Source of the DNA: Saprospiraceae bacterium
Lineage (GTDB): Bacteria > Bacteroidota > Bacteroidia > Chitinophagales > Saprospiraceae
Length of the DNA stretch: 64,000 nucleotides
Reading direction: 5' to 3'
Assembly: GCA_020629845.1 (NCBI GenBank)
Contig: JAHDCQ010000002.1
Location: 1-64,000, forward strand
Below, one piece after another: positions 43,462-51,659 of this stretch. The position numbers and the translations under genes were made by a program. Each line of letters opens with the position of its first letter. Positions within the stretch are counted from its first letter, which is position 1. The notes under the pieces are model-generated. The model ran no database searches. It saw only the letters and a program-made list of their open reading frames with translations, and was not told the DNA's origin.

Positions 43462-43504
43462 TTATTATAGGGCAAAAGCATTTCATGCGTTTGCCCTATA
43501 ATAA
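43462..43504 (-). terminator. Terminator of the DUF1761 gene
   Basis: Near-perfect 19-bp stem TTATTATAGGGCAAAAGCA / TGCGTTTGCCCTATAATAA with a 5-nt loop, 11 bp beyond the minus-strand stop. Confidence 0.7.
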
Positions 43505-43514
43505 TTTAAGAACG

Positions 43515-44018
43515 CTACGCATATTGCAAAGTCGCGCAGAGTAATCCACCTATTAGTGCCAAGCAAATCATCCAATAGACCGCATGAATCAAAATATACG
43601 ACCAGCCTCTCCGTTCAAAGAGTGCATTAATAGCAATGATGGGCAGCACGAAAAAGATAGCGGTAAACAAGCCATGTATAGCACCATGCCAAAACGTACG
43701 ATCTTTAGTACCGTACTGTTCCATCAATTCATTGAATTGTTGTTGGGTAGCACTCCCAGCTTCTAGTACATCGGGCATCATCATAGAGAATACGGACGTT
43801 TGATGAATCACCATACTCGTTAAAAAGAAGGACAGTAGCACCGAAAATACATAAGATAGCCCAAAGATAAGTGGCATATTCGCGCCTTCTAAATCCTTTT
43901 CTGCAAAGCCATTTGCTTTCATCCAAGCCTTACCCATGACATTCGGATTATAATAGACAAATCCAACAAGCATAGGAATCAAGCCTGCTACAAAGTACAT
44001 ATAGAAATTCGTTGGCAT
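43515..44018 (-). CDS. DUF1761 membrane protein
   Basis: 167 aa from ATG 44018 (MPTNFYMYFVAGLIPML). The open frame continues upstream, but that extension is a translation of the palindromic element at 44047-44156, so it must not be counted. Four hydrophobic segments: about 6-24, 45-68, 105-130 and 140-165, with the family motif GFVYYNPNVMGKAWMKANG. DUF1761 proteins are small inner-membrane proteins of unknown role. Confidence 0.82.
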   Translation of the reverse strand: MPTNFYMYFVAGLIPMLVGFVYYNPNVMGKAWMKANGFAEKDLEGANMPLIFGLSYVFSVLLSFFLTSMVIHQTSVFSMMMPDVLEAGSATQQQFNELMEQYGTKDRTFWHGAIHGLFTAIFFVLPIIAINALFERRGWSYILIHAVYWMICLALIGGLLCATLQYA

Positions 44019-44046
44019 AGCGTATGTTTTGTTTGTTAATAATTTA

Positions 44047-44156
44047 CGTTCTCTGACAAATTCCGTGGCCGAAGAAAAAGAAAACACAAAAACGTCCAGA
44101 AAGTAGTGTTGTGATTTCTTTTTCTTCGGCTTCGTCACGGGATTTGCCAGAGAACC
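44047..44156. mobile_element. Palindromic non-autonomous element, family A (copy 2, inverted)
   Basis: 110 bp; its reverse complement matches 13261-13370 at about 95% by eye. Ends CGTTCTCTGACAAATT and GATTTGCCAGAGAACC. Flanks ATAATTTA and AAAATTCA match at 6 of 8, consistent with a decayed 8-bp duplication. It stands upstream of the DUF1761 gene and creates a false N-terminal extension for it. Confidence 0.83.
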
Positions 44157-44227
44157 AAAATTCACATGTCGAAATTATAGATTTTGTTTTTAAATTCAAA
44201 ATTTAAAACAAAAATGTTTTGTTTTTA

Positions 44228-44250
44228 ACCACCAAAATTGCCAGAGAACC
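44228..44250. mobile_element. Half copy of the family A short form
   Basis: CCACCAAAATTGCCAGAGAACC matches the right half of the 32-bp form at 53143-53174 (CCACCAAAGTTGTCAGAGAACG); the left terminal repeat is missing. It follows an AT-rich palindrome AAAACAAAAATGTTTTGTTT. Confidence 0.6.
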
Positions 44251-44324
44251 AAATGTTCTAGTATTTATTTACAATCCTATTCGATAAAAAGGGCGCTTAG
44301 TTTGTTATTTTACAAAAGCTGACT

Positions 44325-45002
44325 ATGTACATCCATGAATTAACATTATACACTCCAAACTTAGCGAAGCAAGTGAAATTTTACACCAATGTATTAGGGC
44401 TAACTTGTACGCAAACTTCCACAAAAGAAGCAGTCATTCAGATGGGCAGTTCTCACTTACGCTTTATAGAGCGGGCTACTAATTTGCCTTATCATTTTGC
44501 CATTAATATTCCCTCCAATCAAGAAGAGGAAGCCTTACAATGGCTAAAAAATCGTGTAGAAATCTTAAAAGAGGGAGACACGGAACTCCATGATTTTGAC
44601 TTTTGGAATGCCAAAGCTATCTACTTCTACGATGCGGATGGTAATATTCTAGAGTTTATTGCGCGCAAAAACCTAAATATTACATCCGAACAAGCCTTTG
44701 GTGCCGATAGCCTATTGCATATCTCTGAAATGGGAGTACCTACCAGCAAAAACATCTCCGCTCTTTATGATTTTTTGCATAGCACCTTAGGTGTTAGTCT
44801 ATTCAGCGGCAATTTAGAAGGTTTTGCTGCCATAGGCGAAGAAACGGCATTGTTCATTTGCATTCCAGCATCCAGAACATGGTTTCCAAAAAGTGACCCT
44901 TCTCCACCCGCAGACTTTAGTATCGTATTGCAAGCAGGAAAAAATAGGCATGAATTAGAATATGATTCGGAGACCTGCCAATTCATCCTGCGACGGGATT
45001 AA
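44325..45002 (+). CDS. VOC-family (glyoxalase-like) protein
   Basis: 225 aa. The first half has the betaalphabetabetabeta VOC pattern (MYIHELTLYTPNLAKQVKFY and YFYDADGNILEFIAR at about 105-119), the second half (about 135-225) appears to be a second, degenerate module. Metal ligands H4 and E115 (LEF) are suggested but incomplete, and the activity is unknown: dioxygenase, glyoxalase or resistance proteins share the fold. Its stop overlaps the 3' end of the convergent gene by 4 bp. Confidence 0.82.
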   Translation: MYIHELTLYTPNLAKQVKFYTNVLGLTCTQTSTKEAVIQMGSSHLRFIERATNLPYHFAINIPSNQEEEALQWLKNRVEILKEGDTELHDFDFWNAKAIYFYDADGNILEFIARKNLNITSEQAFGADSLLHISEMGVPTSKNISALYDFLHSTLGVSLFSGNLEGFAAIGEETALFICIPASRTWFPKSDPSPPADFSIVLQAGKNRHELEYDSETCQFILRRD

Positions 45003-45601
45003 GGTCTCTTCTTTCGTCGTCCTTTTTCAGGCAATCGCATATTCAGGTAGATGGCAACAGGGGGGATAAACTCAAATACGACCCCGCTGAAATCGCCCAC
45101 CGCTGCGCCGAGCAGTAAGGATGTTTCTGTGCCTACGTTTACCATTGTATTGATAGCATACTGTATGCCCCAAGTTGGGCCAATGGCAAGTTTTATGCCA
45201 TCTTGATCTTTTGAACCAGCTAGATTTAAGTCACCTAATGAGGCAGTAATATCGAAAGTGCTTAGAAAGGCGAAGCGTTCGTGCATTAGGCGGCGTTTGC
45301 CCCAGCCAAAGCGTACATTGAAATGCGATTGTGTACCATCAAATTCTATATCACCAAGGTCGACACCAATTGCACTACGGAAAAATTTATTATCCTTATA
45401 GCGGTGAAATTTCATCATGTATGGCCCGACTAGTTTAGGATTACTTCTATTAAAAGGCACTAACATAGTGGCTAAAGGAGTCATATTAAGCCCTACCTCT
45501 CGATAGCTCCCAGTTGGGAAATAATCAGAGGAATCGAGCCATTTTTGAGCATTCAATTGGCTAATAAAAACAAAGCATAGAAACAGAAAAAAGTATCTCA
45601 T
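44999..45601 (-). CDS. Exported beta-barrel-like protein (paralogue 1)
   Basis: 200 aa. Signal peptide (MRYFFLFLCFVFISQLNAQ). Mature part: YREVGLNMTPLATMLVPFNR, KFFRSAIGVDLG, NVRFGWGKRRLM and many alternating hydrophobics, ending in Arg/Lys. It resembles the next upstream gene (45763-46395) in layout and in the motif (K/R)NKFFR-xG, so the two are paralogues. Function unknown. No barrel-closing aromatic signal is evident, since it ends in RRKKRP. Confidence 0.68.
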   Translation of the reverse strand: MRYFFLFLCFVFISQLNAQKWLDSSDYFPTGSYREVGLNMTPLATMLVPFNRSNPKLVGPYMMKFHRYKDNKFFRSAIGVDLGDIEFDGTQSHFNVRFGWGKRRLMHERFAFLSTFDITASLGDLNLAGSKDQDGIKLAIGPTWGIQYAINTMVNVGTETSLLLGAAVGDFSGVVFEFIPPVAIYLNMRLPEKGRRKKRP

Positions 45602-45604
45602 CGT

Positions 45605-45756
45605 GTAATTATTTAGAAGCGAGAGCAGACCCGCCTGCCGTCGGGCAGGGATGAGAGAGCGGAGACTTAAAACATATAGATTCTCATCATATTTTCTCTC
45701 TCCTCTCTCAATGAGCGAAGCGAAAGTTCTCTTATCTCTGCTCTACTAGATAGTCA
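45605..45756. mobile_element. Palindromic element, family C (copy 1) with nested mini-palindrome
   Basis: Arms related to ATTTAGnAnnGAGAGCAGA, with interior TAGATTCTCATCATATTTTC and CAATGAGCGAAGCGAA. A 20-base mini-palindrome CCCGCCTGCCGTCGGGCAGG is embedded in the left arm (45630-45649). Lies between the two paralogous exported protein genes. Copy 2 is inverted at 47041-47179. Confidence 0.78.
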
Positions 45757-45762
45757 TTTCAT

Positions 45763-46395
45763 TTAGAAGCTAAAATTAAAGTAAAGTGAATTTGGTATCA
45801 TCGGGCTTAAAGTGAAGGAGACAGGATTTTGCCGCTCCACGCCATCTATACCTGCGGCCTCTACACGCCCTGTAGTGTAAATGCCATACATAGCTGCTTC
45901 GGTGGAAAGGTACATCCGTTCATTTATCACAAAAGCGATACCCATCACAGGGCCGCCGCCGCCACCTATTGACTGGCTTTTGAGTATAACAGGGACGCTA
46001 CTGCTAAAGCGACTTTCTGTAGACTCAAAAGTGTATTGCACAATGCCATCTATACCCCAATGCATCCGAAATCGCTCTGTGATAGGAATGCGGCGTTCAA
46101 AGCCGAGACGAATATTGTAGTCCTGCTCTTTGGTGACAATGCTCGTAGTGAAATCGAGTGGGCGAGAATTGGAGATATTAAAAGTCGCGCCCATGCGGAA
46201 GAAGCGGTTTTTTCGTCCTGTTTTAAGGCTGATAATATAGGGATCAATTGCGGTTTCGCCACCACTATTGAAGAAACCCGCCAGCGTAGTAGTGACATTT
46301 AAGCCAAGTTCGGTAGTCCGTTTTTTGGAAGATTGTGCGGAAAGTTGCCCTAATAGGCAAATAATGCACAAAAAGCAGAGGATGTAGGTTCTCAT
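45763..46395 (-). CDS. Exported beta-barrel-like protein (paralogue 2)
   Basis: 210 aa from ATG 46395 (signal peptide MRTYILCFLCIICLLGQLSA); the frame open to 46452 is not needed. Motifs TELGLNVTTTLAGFFNSGGE, GRKNRFFRMGATFNIS and a C-terminal NSLYFNFSF, the last a typical beta-barrel end. Related to the gene at 44999-45601. Function unknown. Its stop lies 7 bp beyond the family C element. Confidence 0.7.
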   Translation of the reverse strand: MRTYILCFLCIICLLGQLSAQSSKKRTTELGLNVTTTLAGFFNSGGETAIDPYIISLKTGRKNRFFRMGATFNISNSRPLDFTTSIVTKEQDYNIRLGFERRIPITERFRMHWGIDGIVQYTFESTESRFSSSVPVILKSQSIGGGGGPVMGIAFVINERMYLSTEAAMYGIYTTGRVEAAGIDGVERQNPVSFTLSPMIPNSLYFNFSF

Positions 46396-46495
46396 ACTGG
46401 ATGTTTGTTTATAGATATTACCAATATTACGATTTGAATAGCATAAACGCAACGTCCTGCACCTTAAAATCTTGCCTTTGATGGAGTTTTAATTG

Positions 46496-46530
46496 CAAAA
46501 AGTCCTACCCAATAAGAGCAGGACTTTTAG
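46496..46530 (-). terminator. Terminator of the DUF1569 gene
   Basis: Stem AAAAGTCCT / AGGACTTTT, on the minus strand followed by TTGCAATT. Located 25 bp after the stop. Confidence 0.65.
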
Positions 46531-46554
46531 AGCAATCTATTTTAAAACAGCTTC

Positions 46555-47007
46555 TTATACCCCAAACTGCCGCAGATGATGGTCAATGTGTTTGTATGCA
46601 AAGCGACTGACTTGTTCGCTATTCATTTTGCCAAAAAATGGATGAATGAACCCAACGTAATCACTTGCTTTTTTCGTCAGGTAGTTATCCAAAAGCGACA
46701 TCCAGAGCTGCTTTTCTGTTTCTACATCGCCATTGCCTGTGATTTTTAGGTCTGGATGCGTAGGGTCATTTTTGCTCAATGGTGCATCATCTTTGATATT
46801 GGAGCGTAAGGCCATTTTCCCGAATATTCGCCCTAAAAATACTCGACTGAAGTGCTTTTCGCGCAGCATCAATTTTTCATTCTCGGTGCAATGCTTCAGC
46901 ATTTGATACACATTCATTTTTCCCCATTGTGCTTGTGCATCGCTATTGATATTTTGGATTCTTGTCTTAAGGTCTGCTATTGTCTGTGGATGGAATATAT
47001 CTCTCAT
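46555..47007 (-). CDS. DUF1569 (DinB-like) protein
   Basis: 150 aa. Four-helix DinB-like fold is suggested by WGKMNVYQMLKHCTENEKLM (about 28-47), the HPFFGKM segment (121-127) and YKHIDHHLRQFG at the end. Conserved His in these positions are metal ligands in the superfamily (His38, His121, His136/138 region). DinB-like proteins include thiol-dependent transferases; the actual activity is unknown. Upstream lies the family C element (copy 2). Confidence 0.82.
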   Translation of the reverse strand: MRDIFHPQTIADLKTRIQNINSDAQAQWGKMNVYQMLKHCTENEKLMLREKHFSRVFLGRIFGKMALRSNIKDDAPLSKNDPTHPDLKITGNGDVETEKQLWMSLLDNYLTKKASDYVGFIHPFFGKMNSEQVSRFAYKHIDHHLRQFGV

Positions 47008-47040
47008 GTCTAATTCGATTTTTTTTAATTTAAAAAGGAT

Positions 47041-47179
47041 AACTATTTAGTAGAGCAGACCCGCCTGCCGTCGGGCAGAGATGAGAGACCATTCGCTTCG
47101 CTCATTGAGAGAGGAGAGAGAAAATATGATGAGAATCTATTTTTTCCCTCCTCTCTGCGCTCTATTCTAAATAATTATA
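47041..47179. mobile_element. Palindromic element, family C (copy 2, inverted)
   Basis: 139 bp; its reverse complement aligns with 45605-45756. It is flanked by AAAAAGGAT on both sides (47032-47040 and 47180-47188), a probable 9-bp target duplication, though A-rich. The mini-palindrome CCCGCCTGCCGTCGGGCAG is at 47060-47078, in the opposite arm compared with copy 1. Confidence 0.78.
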
Positions 47180-47197
47180 AAAAAGGATGATTTTAAA

Positions 47198-47226
47198 GAA
47201 AGTCCTGTCCGTCATGCAGGACTTTC
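47198..47226 (-). terminator. Terminator of the YCII gene
   Basis: 10-bp perfect stem GAAAGTCCTG / CAGGACTTTC with loop TCCGTCATG, 20 bp after the stop. Confidence 0.7.
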
Positions 47227-47245
47227 AAGATACGTTACAGGGCGA

Positions 47246-47590
47246 TTACTGTTCAAAAACCATTACATCGCGGATTTCAACTTTGCCCCCGTCTTCTAAT
47301 ACTGGACAACCTTGAGCGAGCTGTACGGCTTCGTCTAGGTCTGCTGCCTTTACTATAATGTAGCCACCCACTATTTCCTTTGCTTCTGCATAAGGTCCAT
47401 CGGTGACAACTGTATTTTTGGTGATGGTTCTGCCTTCATAGCCAAGTGCATCCGATTTTACGAATTTGCCTTGTGCTGCAATGCCACCAATCCAGTCATT
47501 CCATCTTTTCACTTCTGCTTGTACGGCTTCTGAATTTGCAAATTCTTCCATGTTGGCTTCGTCTCTAAATAGCATCATAAATTCTTTCAT
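47246..47590 (-). CDS. YCII/DGPF-family protein
   Basis: 114 aa. The YCII-related motif DGPYAEAKEIVGGYIIVKA (about 69-87) and LAQGCPVL (92-99) are the DGPF/PhnB-like hallmark. These small proteins are often paired with ECF sigma factors or have weak dehydratase folds; no sigma gene adjoins. Length is normal. Confidence 0.88.
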   Translation of the reverse strand: MKEFMMLFRDEANMEEFANSEAVQAEVKRWNDWIGGIAAQGKFVKSDALGYEGRTITKNTVVTDGPYAEAKEIVGGYIIVKAADLDEAVQLAQGCPVLEDGGKVEIRDVMVFEQ

Positions 47591-48043
47591 TGGTATTAAT
47601 TTTTAAGGGGATTGGAAATAAATAAGCTACGTAAATTTTTAAGATTTATCGTTGTTTGCTGCTAGGCGCGAAGAAGGAACATAGCCTTCGCTACGTAACT
47701 GATGAGCAACGAAGCAGCACACAAGGAGAAAATTAAAAATGCGTAGATTATTTTTTGCCAAAGCCCTAAGTTTGTTTATAATCAAAATTCACCCCCATGA
47801 CGAATGAGGGACATCGAATTGGACATATGAGATCGATTTTTTTTATTTTTTTTGAAAATAATTTTTCGTAAAGTTAATAAGGTGTTTATTATCAATGGGT
47901 TATATGTGAAATTTTTTTTTAGGAAAAATAAAAAAGCGCAATAACTCTACTTGAATTATTGCGCCTTTTATTTTCGACTAGTGCATCACCTCATAAATAC
48001 CTTTTAAATTTATGGGCTGATGTATTAGCTTGCGGAAGCTGCT
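47591..48043. other. Intergenic region with palindromic element and terminator
   Basis: No gene. 47627-47746 is a 120-bp imperfect inverted repeat (outer CTACGTAAATTTTTAA / AATTAAAAATGCGTAG, inner TTGTTTGCTGCT / AGCAGCACACAA), without a visible target duplication. 47930-47970 is a terminator (GCGCAATAA / TTATTGCGC with T run on both sides). The rest is AT-rich. Confidence 0.6.
47930..47970 (-). terminator. Terminator of the vWA gene
   Basis: 9-bp perfect stem GCGCAATAA / TTATTGCGC, flanked by A run and T run, so it is bidirectional. Confidence 0.8.
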
Positions 48044-49447
48044 TTATAAACCTGCTACACTAGAGCGTACTTGTAGTGTAGTATCAATTTTTAGTGGTGG
48101 CAGTAGGAGTTGTTCTTCATTGATGAATTGGTAGTCGCTTTCTTGTATGGTATCATCTGCATTCATGCTAGATAGCGTGCCGCCTGTGGTAGCTGCCATG
48201 CAGGTATAGCTCGAATATTCCTCTGGATGTACTTTTTCTTCCAAAAAACTCAATACATGCAGGGTGATATTTTCACTACCAAGCCAAGCGGCTAGCCGAC
48301 AGGTCTCGTTTGGGTCGCAACTTTCCATACCATCGGTGATTAGGATAATACCTTTCTTGTTCTTCTTGTTGCGGAACAATTCTGGTACTATCAGTATTGC
48401 GTCATTGATAGGCGTATGCCCATCTACTCGTACATTGTTGATAGCTGTGGCGAGTTCGCTACGGTTGTTACGCTCCACTTTCCTGCGAAGGCTCGGCTGA
48501 TTGCCGCAATCGCCGCCTACACTCACTACACCCATACGTGTTTTGTCCTCCATCTTGTCTAATAAATAGCAAGTTAGATTTTTCATCACATCGAAGCGGG
48601 TGCGTTCTACTCCTTGTTTTAGCGGTACGCGCATCGAACCCGACACATCTATCATCAGTAGCAATTCATCATAGTGTTCTGCTTGTTCTAGTAAAGAACC
48701 CATTTCCTCGGGCAGCAAATCTTCATTATATATAATATCCGTAGTAGCTGCTGCCTCCTGTAAGCTTTCGTCAATACCTCTTGTCTCAAATTGATTCGGC
48801 TGGTAAGGTGAAATCATATTGGGCGACATGTCCAATAGCTGATTTACCTTGTTGTAGTTCGTAAATGCACTAGCATTTTGTGTGTTGTATTTTAATGCCT
48901 CTTCAAACATAATACGCGAACGCTCTAACACATTCGCGTGGGTCAGTACATAGCCCTCGCTTTTGCGATTCTGATTCTGGATAACATTTAGGTAGCCCAT
49001 TGCATTATAGCAGCGTGCTAGTACCGAAAAATTCGGATTTTCCACATCATAGGCATTTCGGATGAGTTGCTCTAGATAGCTGCGTGCGGCATCATGTCGC
49101 TCCAGTAAGATATTGAGATGTGCTAAGTAGTAGTTATGTTCTAATTGTGTTCGATCGCTATTGGTATTGGCTAAGTGTTCGAGCATACGCGCGGCCTTTT
49201 GTTCTTGGCCAGCCGCTAGGTGTAGCTTGATGAGGGCTAGGCAGGCAGCGTTATGTTTAGGATTTTCCCGAAGTACGCGCTTAAATTGACGCACGGCATT
49301 CCCCATATTTCCGCGCTTCAAGGACGAAATACCTTTATAGTAAGTCAGATTAGCTTTTACAGTAGATTGGGCCGACAGGCTGTTCGACGGAATGCAAAGC
49401 AAACACCAACACAGACATATCAGAACCGATTTTTGAATAGTGTGCAT
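48044..49447 (-). CDS. TPR plus von Willebrand factor A protein
   Basis: 467 aa. Signal peptide (ends SLSAQ), TPR helices (about 30-205), then a vWA domain (about 255-430) with MIDAS motif DVSGS (267-271) and HTPIND as the second MIDAS element, and TDGMESCDP as the third. MIDAS domains bind Mg and partner proteins. The combination suggests a secreted or periplasmic complex assembly factor; no BatA-BatE gene cluster is adjacent. The C-terminal 40 residues include VHPEEYSSYTCMAATTGGTL, and four Cys are present. Confidence 0.8.
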   Translation of the reverse strand: MHTIQKSVLICLCWCLLCIPSNSLSAQSTVKANLTYYKGISSLKRGNMGNAVRQFKRVLRENPKHNAACLALIKLHLAAGQEQKAARMLEHLANTNSDRTQLEHNYYLAHLNILLERHDAARSYLEQLIRNAYDVENPNFSVLARCYNAMGYLNVIQNQNRKSEGYVLTHANVLERSRIMFEEALKYNTQNASAFTNYNKVNQLLDMSPNMISPYQPNQFETRGIDESLQEAAATTDIIYNEDLLPEEMGSLLEQAEHYDELLLMIDVSGSMRVPLKQGVERTRFDVMKNLTCYLLDKMEDKTRMGVVSVGGDCGNQPSLRRKVERNNRSELATAINNVRVDGHTPINDAILIVPELFRNKKNKKGIILITDGMESCDPNETCRLAAWLGSENITLHVLSFLEEKVHPEEYSSYTCMAATTGGTLSSMNADDTIQESDYQFINEEQLLLPPLKIDTTLQVRSSVAGL

Positions 49448-49799
49448 ATTTCGCCGTCTTTTTTATGAGCAATAATATTTATGCACTTCCATATGCGAAA
49501 GTGAAAAACGACTGAAATAGCAATTATGTAAAGGAAAGTTGAATGGCTTGAGTTATGATAATGCTAGTGTTTTTAAATCAACTTACCCTATTCTCTCTTT
49601 TTGAACTTTGAAAACAAGAAATCAAATATATGAAATACTTTATATAAATAAAGAATGCTATATGAACTTTAAGATTTCTTCATCCTTATGGATTACGAAA
49701 GTATTTGGTTTTCGTTGCGTTTTTTTGGACAAAACCGCTTGAAACTGGAATTGTACTATCACTTTTGAGTAGTCAGTACTAGTTTTATATCAAAAAACG
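49448..49799. other. AT-rich divergent intergenic region
   Basis: 352 bp between the vWA gene and the amidohydrolase gene, presumably with both promoters. No complete promoter match or hairpin found by eye. Confidence 0.3.
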
Positions 49800-50780
49800 A
49801 TGCGAATACCAATATTGCTATTTACACTTTTACTGTTAGCGGCTTGCGGAAGCAAAAAAAGCTTAGTCATCTTGGATGAAAGTCCACCAATTTATGATAC
49901 GCATGTCCATATTATGAGCGATGACTTGGTGCGAGAATGGCAAGCTATGGGCATACCATTTTCCAAAGCAGCAGCTTATTATGCAGACATAGATACTATC
50001 CTAAACTACTTGGGCGCGAATAAGGTAGACCTTATAGGAATGGGCTATGTGTATGGCAATCCTGAATTTTATCAAGGCTCGGATGCCTATCAGCGACTTC
50101 GGCAAGAGAATGACTATTTACATGCTGCTGCCAAGCAATATCCTAAGCGCGTACGTCCATTTTTTGCTATTGATCCGCTAAAAGATTATGCAATGAAAGA
50201 ACTGCGTCGCTGCGTGGATTTCGACACTAAAAAAGGACTCAAAATGCACTTTAGCGCATCTGGGGTTTACTTGACAGTGCCTGAGCATTTAGCAAAAGTA
50301 CGCCCCATTTTTCGCTACGCTGCTGAACAGCAACTCCCCATCTTATTACACTTCGATAATTGGCATCCGAAATTCGGGCCACGTGATATGAACATTCTGG
50401 TAGATTCCATCTTACAAGATATTCCTGCTGTGGAATTGCGTATCGCTCATTTTGGTACATCGGGTGGTTTCAATGATAAAACACGGCGGTTTCTAGATGA
50501 AAGTGTCCGACTTTTTGAAGCTCAAAAAATTCCTGAACGCCACCAAATTTGGTTCGATATTTCCGCAGTAGCACTGGATAAAGATAGCGAAGGCGTAACT
50601 AAATTGAGTACTGCCGATTTTGAAAATCTTAAAACGTATATCCAAAAACTAGGCGTAGATAAGGTGGTGTTCGGTACAGATTATCCGCTTTATCGAGCGC
50701 GAGAATACTATAACATTTTGAAGGAAAAAGTTGGCTTGAGCGAGGCAGAAATGAATACGATTTTGGAGAATAGTAATTGA
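49800..50780 (+). CDS. Amidohydrolase-family lipoprotein (TIM-barrel metal hydrolase)
   Basis: 326 aa. Lipobox LLLAAC (Cys16) anchors it in the envelope. The barrel carries DTHVH (33-37), HFDNWHPKFGP (about 180-190), LRIAHFG (about 215) and FGTDYPLYRARE (about 289-300), the ligands of the amidohydrolase_2 group. The substrate is unknown; enzymes in this group are decarboxylases or lactonases. Single gene, followed by a 275-bp gap. Confidence 0.82.
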   Translation: MRIPILLFTLLLLAACGSKKSLVILDESPPIYDTHVHIMSDDLVREWQAMGIPFSKAAAYYADIDTILNYLGANKVDLIGMGYVYGNPEFYQGSDAYQRLRQENDYLHAAAKQYPKRVRPFFAIDPLKDYAMKELRRCVDFDTKKGLKMHFSASGVYLTVPEHLAKVRPIFRYAAEQQLPILLHFDNWHPKFGPRDMNILVDSILQDIPAVELRIAHFGTSGGFNDKTRRFLDESVRLFEAQKIPERHQIWFDISAVALDKDSEGVTKLSTADFENLKTYIQKLGVDKVVFGTDYPLYRAREYYNILKEKVGLSEAEMNTILENSN

Positions 50781-51055
50781 TAAAAGTTGAGGATTAAGGA
50801 AATCTAATGTATATAGAACTAGTGGCAAAATCAAGCGAATTTGCTTGTGAGGATATACTGCACAGTCGTTTTTTCTACAAATCTCCCAATTTGTGTTTTC
50901 TGACTAAAACCATCTATATATTTTTTAGTTAAAATCACATTTATTTTGTCACACTCTTCAAGTTTTGAACTTATACCTGTGAATAAGAGCTAATGCTGCA
51001 ACTTTGGCGAGCACAGCAAAAGCTCTAATCATTAATTACTTAATCATACAAATTT

Positions 51056-51598
51056 ATGAAAATTACTAGAAATTTATTGTTGTTGTGTGCTTTTTTAGTG
51101 AGTATCTATGCATGTGAGCAGGATACTTTGGATGTAGTTACAGATGTTCTTACGGAAGAACAAGTAGAACAATATCTACAAGAATACCAAGGAGATTTAA
51201 AAATTGATTATGTAAGTCTAGAAGAACTTAATGCAGAATATGCTGAAATAGGTTTACCTCCAGTAACATTAGAAGACCTTGGAGTAAGTCAGGAAGCATA
51301 TGACGCGGCTCAAACAAGCATTAGCGAAGGAATCGAAAGCCGGTGCGATGCACAATATTTAACATTAGGAGATTATGACCAAAATGGTACATTGACAGGA
51401 TTTGACTCCTATTTAGCTCATTTAGTTATCATTGGATCTATTCCTAAAAATCCGAATTCTAATAGATTCGGCTTGTTATCTACTTATGCTTCGCAAAATG
51501 CAGGAACTCCTAATCATGGAGGCAATACTTTGACTACTTATGATCGTACTATTCACGCATACGCTCGTTTAGGACTTATATGTGACTCAGGTATGTAA
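51056..51598 (+). CDS. Small lipoprotein with dockerin-like calcium loop
   Basis: 180 aa. Lipobox VSIYAC (Cys20). An acidic helical segment (25-95) is followed by LGDYDQNGTLTGFDSYLAHL (about 103-122), resembling the calcium loop of dockerin/EF-hand repeats, where DxNG(x)LTxFD gives Asp and Asn ligands. Only one loop is present, whereas dockerins have two. The C-terminal 50 residues have NAGTPNHGGNTLTTYDRTIH with no known motif. Function unknown. Confidence 0.7.
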   Translation: MKITRNLLLLCAFLVSIYACEQDTLDVVTDVLTEEQVEQYLQEYQGDLKIDYVSLEELNAEYAEIGLPPVTLEDLGVSQEAYDAAQTSISEGIESRCDAQYLTLGDYDQNGTLTGFDSYLAHLVIIGSIPKNPNSNRFGLLSTYASQNAGTPNHGGNTLTTYDRTIHAYARLGLICDSGM

Positions 51599-51599
51599 A

Positions 51600-51659
51600 A
51601 ATTATTTTCGAAAATATCAGCTATCTACTTTAGGTAGTTGATATTTTCAAGAATAATTT
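51600..51659. terminator. Bidirectional terminator between convergent genes
   Basis: 18-nt arms GAAAATATCAGCTATCTA and TAGGTAGTTGATATTTTC with two G-U pairs and a CTT loop; outer AAATTATT / AATAATTT extend the stem. Spans the gap between the lipoprotein gene and arsS. Confidence 0.8.

Noticed and set aside
44019-44165. N-terminal extension of the DUF1761 gene
   Set aside because: The added residues are read from the palindromic mobile element; the family start is at 44018.
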